Assembly (NCBI GenBank): GCA_030692515.1
Contig: JAUXZS010000014.1
Location: 18,479 to 82,478 of the forward strand
Direction of reading: 5' to 3'
Length of the DNA stretch: 64,000 nt
Origin: Bacteroidota bacterium
GTDB lineage: Bacteria; Bacteroidota; Bacteroidia; B-17B0; Aurantibacillaceae
Shown in pieces: positions 35,921 to 45,277 of this stretch. Within the stretch, counting starts at the first letter, position 1; the number at the start of each line of letters is the position of its first letter. The position numbers and the translations under genes are program-made. A model generated the notes under the pieces. The model did not search any database. It was given only the letters and a program-made list of their open reading frames with translations, and was not told the origin of the DNA.

Positions 35921-37243
35921 ATGTTACTCGTATTAAAATTTGGCGGCACTAGTGTTGGTTCGGCTCAAAGAATAAAAGATCTTGTAAAACTTACAGTTAA
36001 TGAAATCCCTAAAATTGTTGTGTTAAGCGCCATGAGCGGGACAACTAACGCTTTAGTGGAAATTTGCGATTCGCTTTACAATAGAAATATTATTGATGCA
36101 ACAAGACAAATTAATAATTTAAAACAAAACTATTTTTCGGAAATAAAGTTACTTTATACCAACAAACAATGCATAGAAAAAGCCAACAATTTAATTGAAA
36201 ACCACTTTGCATACATAACTGCTTTTACCCTGGATATGTTTACTGCCAACGAAGAAAAAGCTATTCTTGCGCAAGGTGAATTATTAAGTACTGCACTATT
36301 CCATTATTATCTGGAAGAAATAAAAGTGGATTCTGTTTTATTGCCTGCGCTAAATTTTATGCGTATTGATGAGGATGATGAACCTAATTTACCTTACATA
36401 GAAAAATACATTGCAGAAGAGATTAATAAACATCCAAATTCAAATCTATTTATAACGCAAGGTTATATTTGTAGAAATGCTTTTGGTGAAATTGATAATT
36501 TAAAACGAGGTGGCAGTGATTATACAGCGTCTATTATTGGTGCTGCCATAAGAAGTCCCGAAGTACAGATTTGGACCGATATTGATGGAATGCACAATAA
36601 TGACCCGCGCATGGTTAGCAAAACACATCCTATTGATGAATTAAGTTTTGATGAGGCTGCTGAGTTAGCCTATTTTGGTGCTAAAATCTTACACCCCACC
36701 TGTATTTTACCTGCCAAAAAAAGAAATATCCCAGTAAGATTAAAAAACACCTTACATCCTGAGGCAAAAGGCACTTTAATAGCAAATATTAATACTAAAG
36801 AAGGAATTAAAGCAGTAGCTGCTAAAGATGGCATTACAGCTATCAATATAAAAAGCGACAGAATGCTATTAGCGCACGGTTTTTTACGTGCTGTGTTTGA
36901 AATATTTGAACGCTACAAAACGCCGATTGATATGATTACAACTTCGGAAGTAGCAGTTTCTTTAACAATTGATAATTCAAAAAATTTAAAGGAAATTTTA
37001 GTCGACTTAAAAGAAATATCTCAAGTCGAAATTGATGAAAACCAAACAATAATTTGCATTGTGGGTCAATTACCAAAAGATAAACCTGGTTATGCCAATA
37101 AAGTTTTAGAAGCCTTAAAAGACATTCCACTTAGAATGGTTTCTTATGGTGGAAGCGCTAATAATATTTCTGTTTTAATAAACGGGAATTTAAAAAAAGA
37201 CGCTCTACAAGCATTAAATAAAGGATTGTTTAATTATAATTAA
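35921..37243 (+). CDS. lysC: Aspartate kinase
   Basis: 440 residues. It opens MLLVLKFGGTSVGSAQRIKD (kinase motif KFGGTSVG at 6-13). The catalytic core has LKRGGSDYTASIIGAA and VQIWTDIDGMHNNDPRMV. Two ACT domains occupy the C-terminal third (~300-440: AINIKSDRMLLAHGFLRAVF, VSYGGSANNISVLI). It makes aspartyl phosphate, the first step to lysine, threonine and methionine. lysA follows after six bases, so this isozyme probably serves lysine/diaminopimelate synthesis and may be lysine-sensitive through the ACT domains (inference). Confidence 0.94.
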   Translation: MLLVLKFGGTSVGSAQRIKDLVKLTVNEIPKIVVLSAMSGTTNALVEICDSLYNRNIIDATRQINNLKQNYFSEIKLLYTNKQCIEKANNLIENHFAYITAFTLDMFTANEEKAILAQGELLSTALFHYYLEEIKVDSVLLPALNFMRIDEDDEPNLPYIEKYIAEEINKHPNSNLFITQGYICRNAFGEIDNLKRGGSDYTASIIGAAIRSPEVQIWTDIDGMHNNDPRMVSKTHPIDELSFDEAAELAYFGAKILHPTCILPAKKRNIPVRLKNTLHPEAKGTLIANINTKEGIKAVAAKDGITAINIKSDRMLLAHGFLRAVFEIFERYKTPIDMITTSEVAVSLTIDNSKNLKEILVDLKEISQVEIDENQTIICIVGQLPKDKPGYANKVLEALKDIPLRMVSYGGSANNISVLINGNLKKDALQALNKGLFNYN

Positions 37244-37249
37244 TAAATC

Positions 37250-38398
37250 ATGTTTACTCAAAAACATATCGATAATTTTTCAAGCCACGAAACACCTTTT
37301 TATTTCTACGATTTGGAGCTTTTAAAAAACACACTTCAAAAAATAAAAACAAGCGCACCTAAAAATTACCATATTCATTATGCTTTAAAAGCTAACGCAC
37401 ACCCTACTCTTTTAGAAATAATAAGGAATGCCGGCTTAGGCGCAGATTGCGTAAGTGGTAACGAAGTTAAAAGGGCTTTGGAATGCAATTTTAAAAATTC
37501 AGATATTGCTTTTGCAGGTGTTGGAAAAAGTGATAAAGAAATAAACTTCGCTTTAGATAATTCTATTTTTTGTTTTAATGTTGAAAGTGTTCACGAATTA
37601 AAAGTGATTAATGAATTAGCAAAAAATAAATCTACAAAGGCAAATATTGCTTTACGCATAAATCCAAATGTTGATGCCTATACGCATAAATACATTACTA
37701 CTGGCTTAGAAGAAAATAAATTCGGTATAAATCCATACGAGTTTGACCAAGTTTTAGATGTATTGAAAAATTTAGAAAACATAAATTTCACAGGTTTACA
37801 CTTTCATATTGGTTCTCAAATACAAGACCTAACTCCTTTTAAAAATTTATGTTTACGCGCTAACGAAATAAATAAATGGTTCATTCAAAAAGGCTATTTA
37901 TTGCCGCATATTAATTTAGGCGGCGGACTTGGAATAGATTACCAAAATCCTGATGCTAATTCTATTCCTGATTTTGAAAAATATTTTGCAATTTTTAAAC
38001 AGTTTTTAGAATTACAACCAAGTCAAGAAATACATTTTGAATTAGGTAGATCTATAATTGCGCAATGTGGCAGTTTAATCTCACGTGTGCTTTATATTAA
38101 GAATGGAATAAACACCAATTTTGCAATTTTAGATGCGGGAATGACAGAGCTTATCAGACCAGCTTTGTATCAAGCTTACCATAAAATTGAAAATATTTCA
38201 AAACTTGAATTACCAAATTCAACTAAATACGATGTTGTTGGTCCAATTTGTGAAAGCAGCGACTGTTTTGGTAAAGCCGTTGAAATGCCTTTAACCGAAC
38301 GTGGTGATATAATCGCCATTAGAAGTGCAGGAGCATATGGGGAGGTTATGAGCAACCACTATAATTTAAGAGATCAGGTAAAATCGGTTTTTATGTAA
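37250..38398 (+). CDS. lysA: Diaminopimelate decarboxylase
   Basis: 382 residues, alanine-racemase-like PLP barrel. HYALKANAHP places the PLP lysine at Lys47. GLHFHIGSQIQDLTPF, the glycine-rich INLGGGLGIDY (phosphate loop), HFELGRSIIAQCG and the CESSDCFGK block near the C-terminus (partner-site Cys) are all present. It makes lysine from meso-DAP. It is slightly shorter than many family members but complete at both ends. Operon with lysC. Confidence 0.94.
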   Translation: MFTQKHIDNFSSHETPFYFYDLELLKNTLQKIKTSAPKNYHIHYALKANAHPTLLEIIRNAGLGADCVSGNEVKRALECNFKNSDIAFAGVGKSDKEINFALDNSIFCFNVESVHELKVINELAKNKSTKANIALRINPNVDAYTHKYITTGLEENKFGINPYEFDQVLDVLKNLENINFTGLHFHIGSQIQDLTPFKNLCLRANEINKWFIQKGYLLPHINLGGGLGIDYQNPDANSIPDFEKYFAIFKQFLELQPSQEIHFELGRSIIAQCGSLISRVLYIKNGINTNFAILDAGMTELIRPALYQAYHKIENISKLELPNSTKYDVVGPICESSDCFGKAVEMPLTERGDIIAIRSAGAYGEVMSNHYNLRDQVKSVFM

Positions 38399-38484
38399 GT
38401 ATAGTGTATTGCTTCTCTCCTTTTTTGTTTTCTTATTTTTTTATTTTTTAAATTATAACTATCTTTAGTTATTATAATTATTAG

Positions 38485-40806
38485 TTGAAATTAAAATTTT
38501 CCATATTACTCTTTCTAATCACTTTTCTGGGCCAATTAAATGCTCAAAAAAACAAAACTGAATTTGAATTGTTTTTGGGTGACACCATCAATGTAATTGA
38601 TGAAAAAGGTGATAAACAAGGGCGCTGGATTTATTTTGGAAGAGATAGTAAAGGCATAAAAAATAAATTACTTAAATACAATCAAATTGTTGAAGATGGT
38701 TTTTTTACAAATAATCTGAAGAGTGGGACTTGGAAATCTTATCACACTAACACCAATAAAATTAAAAGTATAGTTCATTTTGAAAATGGAGAGCCAAATG
38801 GAAAAGTAAAATTTTATTCCGAAAAAGGAAAAATAAAGCAAGAAGGTAAAGTAAACAACCATCAATGGATAGATAACATCACTTTTTATAATGATAAAGA
38901 TGAATCTTATTCTAAATCGGCTGAAAACGATAAAACATCTTTACTAATTTTCTCCGGCGTAATTACTAAGAATGGAAAACCACTGGACGATGTTGAACTA
39001 ATTATTGAAAATTATAATTTACCCTTATCAAAACAAACATCCGCTAGCGATGGTAGTTTCACGGTTAAATTAAATCTTCAATCAGAATACATAATTAATT
39101 TTGTAAAAAAAGGATACTTAAAAAATTCCATTTTAATTTCCACTAAAACGTCAAGCATTGACGACCCTACTGTTTACACTTTAAATGATTGGAAAGTTTC
39201 TTTGAGTGATAATATTGCAACCGGCGCAACAAAAGACCTTTTAGGTTTTATTATTAATAAACCTTCGAATAAAATATATTTTAATAAAAAGAAAAAAGAA
39301 TTTAGTGCGGATGGCTCCTATGAGCATTTATTTAAAAAACAACTAAATGAAATTAGTTCTACTACGCAGCTGTTGGTGGCTTCAACAATGGAAAGCAACA
39401 AAAAATTAGAAATTGATAATTTAAGAATGCAATCCGAAAAGAAATTGAAAGAAATTGAAATACTTAAAAAAGAACAAGATTTGCAACAAGCATTAATAAA
39501 AGAAAAAGAAAATGAACTGTTAGCCAAAAAATTAGAGGCCGAAAAAAAATCAAACGAATTAGCGCTATTTGAACAAGAAAAGAAAATAAAAGCGTTGCTA
39601 TTTATTGAAAAAGAAAAAGAAATTCTTGAAAAACAATTAGAAGCAGAACACCGTGCCAGTGAAATTGCAAGCTTAAAAGTAATTACCCACCAACAACAAA
39701 TGGAAGGGATAATGCATGAAAAACAATTAAAAGACGCAAAGGAAAAAATATTTAAAGAAAAATATTTAACCGAAATGTCAAAAAAAGAATTAAACGTAGC
39801 TAATAAAGAAAAAAAAATTCGGGAAAGTGAGATGGCCGAACGTAAAAAAGTATTTAATTATCTATTAAGCGGGTTTTTTATCATTGCTCTTTTCTCCTTC
39901 TTTTTAATCAGAAATATAATTCAAAAGAAAAAAGCCAACTCTTTACTTGCAAAACAAGCCATTGAAATTAATTTCCAAAAAGGTGAAATAGAAGAGAAAA
40001 GTCGTTTAATAGAAGAAAAAAACCAAGAAACTCTACAAAGTATTATTTACGCTAAACGTATTCAAAACGCAATTTTACCACCCCCATCAGAAATTGATCC
40101 TTACATAAAGAATTATTTTATTTTTTATAAATCAAAAGATATTGTAAGCGGTGATTTTTATTTCTTCTCAGATAAATATGCCAAAGATCTTAAAAAGGTG
40201 ATTTTCGCAGCAGTAGATTGCACTGGTCATGGAGTTCCTGGTGCATTTATGAGTATGATAGGCACCGAAAAATTAAAAGATGCCATTGATTGTTCTTATC
40301 AACCTGGAGAGATTTTAAAAGAATTAAATTTAGGCGTAAAGGGTGCGTTACGGCAATCGGGCGACAACCTTAATGCCACACGTGATGGGATGGATTTATC
40401 GTTATGTACAATTCCAATAATTCAAGAAGGTGATACTAAAACTACAATCGAATATTCTGGCGCCAACAGACCATTATGGGTAATTAACAACAAACAAGAG
40501 CTTATAGAGTACAAAGCCACAAAATGTTCGATTGGCGGTTTAACTCCCGATGAACAGCAATTTGAAAACCATGTTATAGACTTAGAAAAAGGAGATACTT
40601 TCTTTTTATTTAGTGATGGATTTGCCGATCAATTTGGTGGGCAAAATTCAAAAAAATTAATGACGAAAAATTTTAAAGACATTTTAATTTCTATCAATCA
40701 TAAAAGCTTAGCTGATCAAAAAGAATATTTGAAAGAATTTTTTGAAACCTGGAAAGGACAAAACGAACAAATTGATGATATTTTGGTAATTGGTGTTAAG
40801 GTTTAA
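38485..40806 (+). CDS. SpoIIE-type PP2C phosphatase with sensor-like extracytoplasmic region
   Basis: 773 residues from a TTG at 38485 (no ATG nearby). It gives the signal peptide LKLKFSILLFLITFLG...NAQ and lies about 18 bases after a TATCTTTA -7-like box (38460). Order: MORN-like repeats (~45-130), carboxypeptidase-regulatory-like beta domain (~150-230), Lys/Glu coiled coil (~275-450), one membrane helix (~455-475), a second coiled coil (~485-525), and the SpoIIE domain (~530-773). Metal-site Asp578 is in AVDCTGHGVPGAFM and Asp711 in FSDGFADQF. It dephosphorylates Ser/Thr of a STAS-type antagonist in partner-switching. A STAS protein lies 3.4 kb away (44234). Confidence 0.88.
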   Translation: MKLKFSILLFLITFLGQLNAQKNKTEFELFLGDTINVIDEKGDKQGRWIYFGRDSKGIKNKLLKYNQIVEDGFFTNNLKSGTWKSYHTNTNKIKSIVHFENGEPNGKVKFYSEKGKIKQEGKVNNHQWIDNITFYNDKDESYSKSAENDKTSLLIFSGVITKNGKPLDDVELIIENYNLPLSKQTSASDGSFTVKLNLQSEYIINFVKKGYLKNSILISTKTSSIDDPTVYTLNDWKVSLSDNIATGATKDLLGFIINKPSNKIYFNKKKKEFSADGSYEHLFKKQLNEISSTTQLLVASTMESNKKLEIDNLRMQSEKKLKEIEILKKEQDLQQALIKEKENELLAKKLEAEKKSNELALFEQEKKIKALLFIEKEKEILEKQLEAEHRASEIASLKVITHQQQMEGIMHEKQLKDAKEKIFKEKYLTEMSKKELNVANKEKKIRESEMAERKKVFNYLLSGFFIIALFSFFLIRNIIQKKKANSLLAKQAIEINFQKGEIEEKSRLIEEKNQETLQSIIYAKRIQNAILPPPSEIDPYIKNYFIFYKSKDIVSGDFYFFSDKYAKDLKKVIFAAVDCTGHGVPGAFMSMIGTEKLKDAIDCSYQPGEILKELNLGVKGALRQSGDNLNATRDGMDLSLCTIPIIQEGDTKTTIEYSGANRPLWVINNKQELIEYKATKCSIGGLTPDEQQFENHVIDLEKGDTFFLFSDGFADQFGGQNSKKLMTKNFKDILISINHKSLADQKEYLKEFFETWKGQNEQIDDILVIGVKV

Positions 40807-41057
40807 AACCAAAACTCATTTATAAAACAGTACAAATTAACATTTGTGATTTTTTATTCTCACAATTCGTGAAATAATTGTTCTAATGATCTTTGATCCT
40901 TTAGAACAATAAAATGCACGAATACTAACTTAAAAAAGTCGATATATTTACTTTTGATTTATTTTGTGAAATTGGTGTAATTAGTGGCGAAAAAAAATCA
41001 CTCAATCTTTTATTTCACCCAAAAAAAAAGCCAAGAAGTTCGTGAATAATACTAGTT
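40807..41057. repeat. Intergenic region with degenerate repeats
   Basis: No gene is seen. At 40965-40996 it holds TGTGAAATTGGTGTAATTAG followed by TGGCGAAAAA. Related GTGTAATT/GTGGC pieces occur at 46061-46092 and 53566-53645. A 110-base repeat follows immediately. Confidence 0.5.
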
Positions 41058-41165
41058 TATAGCGATTACATTTAGTAATCAGTCCTAATTAATATTTGTC
41101 ATCCTGACTTAGGAAGGATTTTTGAAAAGAGATTTCTCCTTTCCTAGAAATGACACATTTGACTA
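41058..41165 (+). repeat. ~110-bp repeat, copy 1 (inverted partner at 46141-46250)
   Basis: It aligns without gaps to the reverse complement of 46141-46250 at roughly 85% identity (counted by eye), with exact cores ATTAATATTTGTCATCCTGA and AGAGATTTCTCCTTTC. Its right end includes the stop codon of the KirBac gene. Inside, TGTCATCCTGAC and the far end AAATGACA form an imperfect palindrome. Confidence 0.8.
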
Positions 41166-42116
41166 TGAAACATTTGTATTTGGTTTAACAACATCATATA
41201 AATGAATATCAGTTACAGTTAACCGCACTCTTCCATTTTTATTTGCTTCAGGTGTTAATGGTTTAAATTTGGCGTTTTCAACCATCTCCTCCACTTTATA
41301 AGATTTACGAGAATAAACTGTTTGTGAATAAGTATCGTTTATTGCCTTTATTAAAATAATGAATTCAACATCTCTTTCCTTAAAATCTTTTATCGTTAAT
41401 CCAAACAGCGGACTCTCTTCATCAAGTGGATGAACAATAGTCCAACTAAGCGTAAGAAAATTTATACGGCTAATTTCTAATTTCAAATTAAAAAATTCAC
41501 GTTTTTTTGATTCGAGATTATTTAAAGTAATAGTAACGCTTGCCTCAGACTCTATAAGTTCATATTGTTTTCTATTTGCAATACGAAACATAATTCCTTT
41601 TCCATCTTTATACGGCGAAATAAGAATGTTGTTACTATAAAGTAAATGAGCTCTTGGTCGAGAGAAACGACCATATAAAACACCAGTTGCTAAAGCAAAC
41701 GTTAATAACCCTAACAAAGATTCAACTGCCGCTGCAACACTAGCTGCATTTCCTGTAGGATAAATGTGCCCATAACCTAAAGTTGTAATAGTTTGCGCAC
41801 TAAAAAAAAATAAATTAATAAATTGTTGAGATGATGTTTCTGCATCTAAACCACCAAAATTTTGTGGGCCAATCCAAAAATAAATAACAGCGAAAATTAA
41901 ATTAACCAACACATAACTTGAAATAATAACCAAAACTAAATTTAAAATTGATGTTGTTATTAACCAATGATAAACATCCAAATTTTTAATACCCATGCCT
42001 GCGCGGTGTACATTTACTTTGCCATTACTGTCTAAAAATCGTACGCGATTAGAGTAATTTTTAGAACCAAAACCAAGTTCAAGCGCTTCTTTATTTTTGT
42101 TATTAAATATTGCCAT
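41163..42116 (-). CDS. Inward-rectifier potassium channel (KirBac family)
   Basis: 317 residues, family length. A cytoplasmic start contains the slide-helix region (GIKNLDVYHWLITT). TM1 is at ~52-80 and the selectivity filter TLGYG at 112-116 (TITTLGYGHIYP). TM2 at ~125-148 is followed by the cytoplasmic beta domain (~155-317) with RPRAHLLYSNNILISPYKDG and FRIANRKQYELIESEASV, which is the Kir fold. It conducts potassium across the inner membrane. It is transcribed divergently from the SCO gene with 30 bases between starts. Its stop lies in a repeated element. Confidence 0.93.
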   Translation of the reverse strand: MAIFNNKNKEALELGFGSKNYSNRVRFLDSNGKVNVHRAGMGIKNLDVYHWLITTSILNLVLVIISSYVLVNLIFAVIYFWIGPQNFGGLDAETSSQQFINLFFFSAQTITTLGYGHIYPTGNAASVAAAVESLLGLLTFALATGVLYGRFSRPRAHLLYSNNILISPYKDGKGIMFRIANRKQYELIESEASVTITLNNLESKKREFFNLKLEISRINFLTLSWTIVHPLDEESPLFGLTIKDFKERDVEFIILIKAINDTYSQTVYSRKSYKVEEMVENAKFKPLTPEANKNGRVRLTVTDIHLYDVVKPNTNVS

Positions 42117-42134
42117 TAAAATAATTTAAGTATG

Positions 42135-42142
42135 TAACTTTG
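42135..42142 (+). promoter_or_regulatory. -7 promoter box (TAACTTTG) next to the SCO start
   Basis: Exact TAnnTTTG, four bases before the ATG at 42147, with a TTG 22 bases upstream (42110). The expected transcript starts about one base before the ATG. Confidence 0.6.
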
Positions 42143-42146
42143 TGTA

Positions 42147-42815
42147 ATGAAAGGTAAAATTAATTATTATTGGTTACTAATTTTAATTCCGGTTATTTTT
42201 GTTGGTTGGTATTTATTAAGAGTTAAGGAAGATAAACCTATCACCTACCTTGCCTACTTCGGTCCAAAACAGGCATTAAAAATTAACGACACTACTTATC
42301 ATTTTATTCCTGATTTTGAATTTACCAGTCAATTTAATCAAAAAGTAACTCAAGCCGATTTAAAAGACAAAATATATGTAACAGAATATTTTTTTACTAC
42401 TTGCCAAAGTATTTGCCCGGTAATGAATACAAATTTAGAGCGTGTTTATGCCGAGTTTAAAGATAATCCAGAGTTTTTAATTGTCTCGCACACTGTAGAC
42501 CCCGAAATGGATAGTGTTCCGGTATTATTGGAGTATGCTAAAAAACATGACGTTGTTAGCAATAAATGGCTTTTTTTAACCGGGGAAAAAGCTAAACTTT
42601 ATGATATTGCAAGAAAAGGTTATTTATTAAATGCTGAAGAAGGAACAGGTGATGCCGATGATTTTATACATACACAAAACTTTGCTCTAATAGATAAAGA
42701 GAAACATATTAGAGGCTTTTATGATGGCACTGATAGTTTGGAAATTAACCGATTAATAAACGAAATTAAATTATTGATAAAAGAATATGACTATAAAAAA
42801 CGCATTTCTAATTAG
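42147..42815 (+). CDS. SCO family protein (SCO1/SenC/PrrC)
   Basis: 222 residues. An N-terminal membrane anchor (~6-24) is followed by a thioredoxin-fold domain with the copper-site Cys86 and Cys90 (TTCQSICPVM) and the later His in FIHTQNFALID. SCO proteins deliver copper to, or reduce, the CuA site of cytochrome c oxidase. No oxidase gene is in the window. Its 3' end overlaps the start of the thioredoxin-like gene by 29 bases, so the two are probably translated together, a sensible pairing for cysteine reduction of a metal site. Confidence 0.92.
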   Translation: MKGKINYYWLLILIPVIFVGWYLLRVKEDKPITYLAYFGPKQALKINDTTYHFIPDFEFTSQFNQKVTQADLKDKIYVTEYFFTTCQSICPVMNTNLERVYAEFKDNPEFLIVSHTVDPEMDSVPVLLEYAKKHDVVSNKWLFLTGEKAKLYDIARKGYLLNAEEGTGDADDFIHTQNFALIDKEKHIRGFYDGTDSLEINRLINEIKLLIKEYDYKKRISN

Positions 42816-43275
42816 TTTTTTGTTTTTATCTTTTATAGGTAAAACCCAAATTGTAAGTTCGGTTTATAAGATTGATGATTTATTAAACCGAATAAAATCA
42901 AAAGATACAACTTATGTTATAAATTTTTGGGCAACTTGGTGCAAACCTTGCGTGGCCGAATTACCATCGTTTGACAGTCTATCTAAAGTATCAAATGCAA
43001 AAATAATATTGGTGAGTTTAGATTTTAAAGAGGATATTGAAAAGAAAGTAAATCCTTTTTTACAAAAGAAAAATATAAAACTAGAATGTGTTTTATTAGA
43101 TGAAATTAATGGCAATGATTTTATTAATAAAGTTGATCCAACTTGGACTGGCGCAATTCCAGCAACGTTATTTAAGAAAGATTGTAGAAGTTATTTCGTT
43201 GAAAAAAAAATTAACCGGTACGAGTTACTTAAAGGCTTAACAAGTACTGAAACTAAAAATAAATGTCCGGATTAA
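42787..43275 (+). CDS. TlpA/thioredoxin-like exported protein
   Basis: 162 residues. The signal peptide (MTIKNAFLISFLFLSFIGKTQ) is followed by a thioredoxin fold with INFWATWCKPCVAELP, i.e. Cys52-x-x-Cys55. The cis-Pro region is GAIPATLF. It should act in the periplasm as a thiol reductant. It overlaps the SCO gene, suggesting that it keeps the SCO cysteines reduced (inference). Two Cys near the C-terminus (KKDCRSYF, NKCPD) are unusual and may form a disulfide. Confidence 0.88.
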   Translation: MTIKNAFLISFLFLSFIGKTQIVSSVYKIDDLLNRIKSKDTTYVINFWATWCKPCVAELPSFDSLSKVSNAKIILVSLDFKEDIEKKVNPFLQKKNIKLECVLLDEINGNDFINKVDPTWTGAIPATLFKKDCRSYFVEKKINRYELLKGLTSTETKNKCPD

Positions 43276-43283
43276 AAGTCCAA

Positions 43284-43460
43284 TAACGATTCGCCGCTTG
43301 GCGCAGGGGGGATTAAAAGCACTCCTGAGTCTACACCGACAAAAGTTTATTAAAAGTACAAAAGGTTTTTAGTGAAGGCAAATGAAAAGCGGTCTGCGAA
43401 GCAGGCTTTGGCTTGCCTGAACGATGACCTCGTCCACCCCCTTGCGCCAAACGGCTGTTA
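43284..43460. repeat. Long imperfect palindromic element (attC-like shape)
   Basis: Left arm TAAC...CCG.TTGGCGCAGGGGG (43284-43310) pairs with right arm CCCCC.TGCGCCAA.CGG..GTTA (43437-43460), with a single extra T in the right arm. Between them a smaller CAGGC/GCCTG hairpin occurs. The G+C content is clearly above that of the surroundings. It lies between the convergent thioredoxin and lipoprotein genes. Confidence 0.6.
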
Positions 43461-43514
43461 CCACGTCGCTGCCTTAATGTCGAAGCGACTATTTTTAAAG
43501 AAAAAAAAGAAAAC

Positions 43515-43961
43515 TTATTTCTTTTTAAAAAGCTTACCTACACCTTTTGCAGAAATTTTTTCATTGGTGTTGTCCCCAATTATCCAAAGAAACTGCCCCT
43601 CAAAATCATAATCTATAAAATAAAGGTCTTCTTTTGCTATTGGCGCAATCCACAAAAAGTCCGCTTTTTTTTGACGATAAAACATTTGCCCGCCTTTAGC
43701 TAATAATTTTGCGTCTTTCTTGGCAAAGATAGCCACAACATTTTTCGGTTGAATAAAATTAAAACCACATAGGGTAACGTCGCCACTTGATAAATTAATT
43801 ACTAATTCGCAACCTGTGGGTTTTTGCGATGTTGTACTATCTATCTCAACCCAAGTCCCTTCTAAAGAAGGTTCAAGTATGTTTTTCTTACACGATACTA
43901 ATGACGACACAGTTGTTAAAATCAACAGAATTCCTAAGAGCTTTACGAAACTTTCTTTCAT
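43515..43961 (-). CDS. Small lipoprotein of unknown function
   Basis: 148 residues from the ATG at 43961 (MKESFVKLLGILLILTTVSS, lipobox LVSC). The frame is open 14 codons further but without a signal peptide. The mature part is beta-rich and reads like a small calycin- or lipocalin-like sandwich (EGTWVEIDSTTSQKPTGCELVINLSSGDV at the start, IDYDFEGQFLWIIGDN near the end), which is only a shape impression. Function unknown. Confidence 0.75.
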   Translation of the reverse strand: MKESFVKLLGILLILTTVSSLVSCKKNILEPSLEGTWVEIDSTTSQKPTGCELVINLSSGDVTLCGFNFIQPKNVVAIFAKKDAKLLAKGGQMFYRQKKADFLWIAPIAKEDLYFIDYDFEGQFLWIIGDNTNEKISAKGVGKLFKKK

Positions 43962-44233
43962 AGCATAAATTTTAGAATAATCAAAAATAACAATAATTAT
44001 CACAAATCAAAAAAATCTATGTTAATTGGAGATTGTATAAAGCATCCAGATTTTTGTTGTCAAGAAGGGTAGTCTGTCTGTGGTTGATTTCTTGCCTGCA
44101 GTGCTTGGTAACTATTGAATTAGCGACATTCTGCTACAAATGAAGATTGATTCTAAGGTGAAAATCGCTCGGACTGACAGTGAAAAATTAAATCAGTGCG
44201 AATCTCTGTAATCTGTGGCTAAAAACTTCCAAA
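43962..44233. other. Gene-free gap with a repeat fragment
   Basis: No open frame of coding character is seen. At 44196-44222 it carries GAATCTCTGTAATCTGTGGC, a member of the dispersed intergenic repeat family seen around the GxxExxY gene. Confidence 0.4.
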
Positions 44234-44581
44234 TTAAACATCTAATAATTTAAACGCCTCTTCTTTTGTTTCGGCAACTTTAAACAATGTGTTTAATTTT
44301 GTAATTAAAATAAGCTCATTTATTTTTTTATTCATGTTACACAAAACAGCTTCGCCGCCAGCAACCCGCGCTTTAGTTAATAATTGAATAAGGGTATTTA
44401 ATCCACTACTATTCATATAAATTAATTTTTCCATATCTATGGCCCATTTAATAAAACCTTCCGCAATTAACTCGTCCGCTTTTTCTAATAAAGGAGTTGC
44501 TTGACCCTTTTCTATTAAATTACCACTAATGGCAACAACTGCGTGATTCTCATTTTTTTCTATCGAATAATCAAAAACCAT
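44234..44581 (-). CDS. STAS domain protein (anti-sigma factor antagonist type)
   Basis: 115 residues, a single STAS domain. The phospho-site loop reads IYMNSSGLNTLIQLL, with Ser58/Ser59. The residue before the serines is Asn where SpoIIAA has Asp. Such proteins bind and neutralise anti-sigma kinases unless phosphorylated, and SpoIIE-type phosphatases reset them. It starts five bases after the Fur-family gene, so the two form an operon. The SpoIIE-type protein at 38485 is a candidate partner (inference); no anti-sigma kinase gene is in the window. Confidence 0.9.
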   Translation of the reverse strand: MVFDYSIEKNENHAVVAISGNLIEKGQATPLLEKADELIAEGFIKWAIDMEKLIYMNSSGLNTLIQLLTKARVAGGEAVLCNMNKKINELILITKLNTLFKVAETKEEAFKLLDV

Positions 44582-44586
44582 AATTA

Positions 44587-45057
44587 CTATTTTTTAAAAT
44601 TATCACAAACACCCTTTTCTTTAAGATTTCTGCACTTTGCAAAAAAATTGAGCGAATGATTCACTATATCAAAATTCAACATATCCTGTGCAGACCTTTG
44701 TATTTGTTGTATTCTAGGATCACAAAACTCAAATACTTTACCACAATCGTTACAAATTAAATGATCGTGTTGTTTGTACTTGTATGCTTTTTCAAACTGA
44801 GCCATGTTTTTACCAAACTGGTGTTTAATCACTAATCCAGCACCTAACAAAATCTCAATATTATTATATAAAGTTGCTCTACTTACTCTATACTTTTTAT
44901 TTTTCATCATTAGATATAATTGTTCAATATCAAAATGACCATCGTGCGAATAAATTTCGTTTAAAATTGCAAAACGTTCCGCTGTTTTACGGTGTTGTTG
45001 CTTTTCTAAATAGTCCGTTAAAATTTTATTTACAGCGTCCTTAGTCTCTTGGCTCAT
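44587..45057 (-). CDS. Fur family transcriptional regulator
   Basis: 156 residues. A winged-helix domain (~20-90: [48 protein letters not shown]) is followed by the metal-binding dimer domain. Metal ligands are His97 and His99, Cys102 and Cys105 ([15 protein letters not shown]), His134, and C-terminal Cys142 and Cys151. It senses Fe, Zn or peroxide; the kind cannot be settled. The start of the gene has no exact -7 box. It lies directly before the STAS gene, an unusual partner. Confidence 0.92.
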   Translation of the reverse strand: MSQETKDAVNKILTDYLEKQQHRKTAERFAILNEIYSHDGHFDIEQLYLMMKNKKYRVSRATLYNNIEILLGAGLVIKHQFGKNMAQFEKAYKYKQHDHLICNDCGKVFEFCDPRIQQIQRSAQDMLNFDIVNHSLNFFAKCRNLKEKGVCDNFKK

Positions 45058-45277
45058 ATCTAAGTTTCTAATTTAGACATTATTTAAGATTGATACAAAT
45101 AAAAAAATAGGTCGAATTATTTTAAAATTACATCTCGAAAATAAGCTTATTCGTCAAACACTATCAATAATTACAAAGTTAATTTCCTATATCCCTATGT
45201 GGTTAAAACATTAGCAGTCACAGTATGACGGTCAGAGATTTTATGTGATATCACAGAATTTAATTATCTTTAAGCCC

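Noticed and set aside
43372..43611. 79-residue plus-strand frame downstream of the thioredoxin gene
   Set aside because: It runs through the palindromic element and into the antisense strand of the lipoprotein gene.
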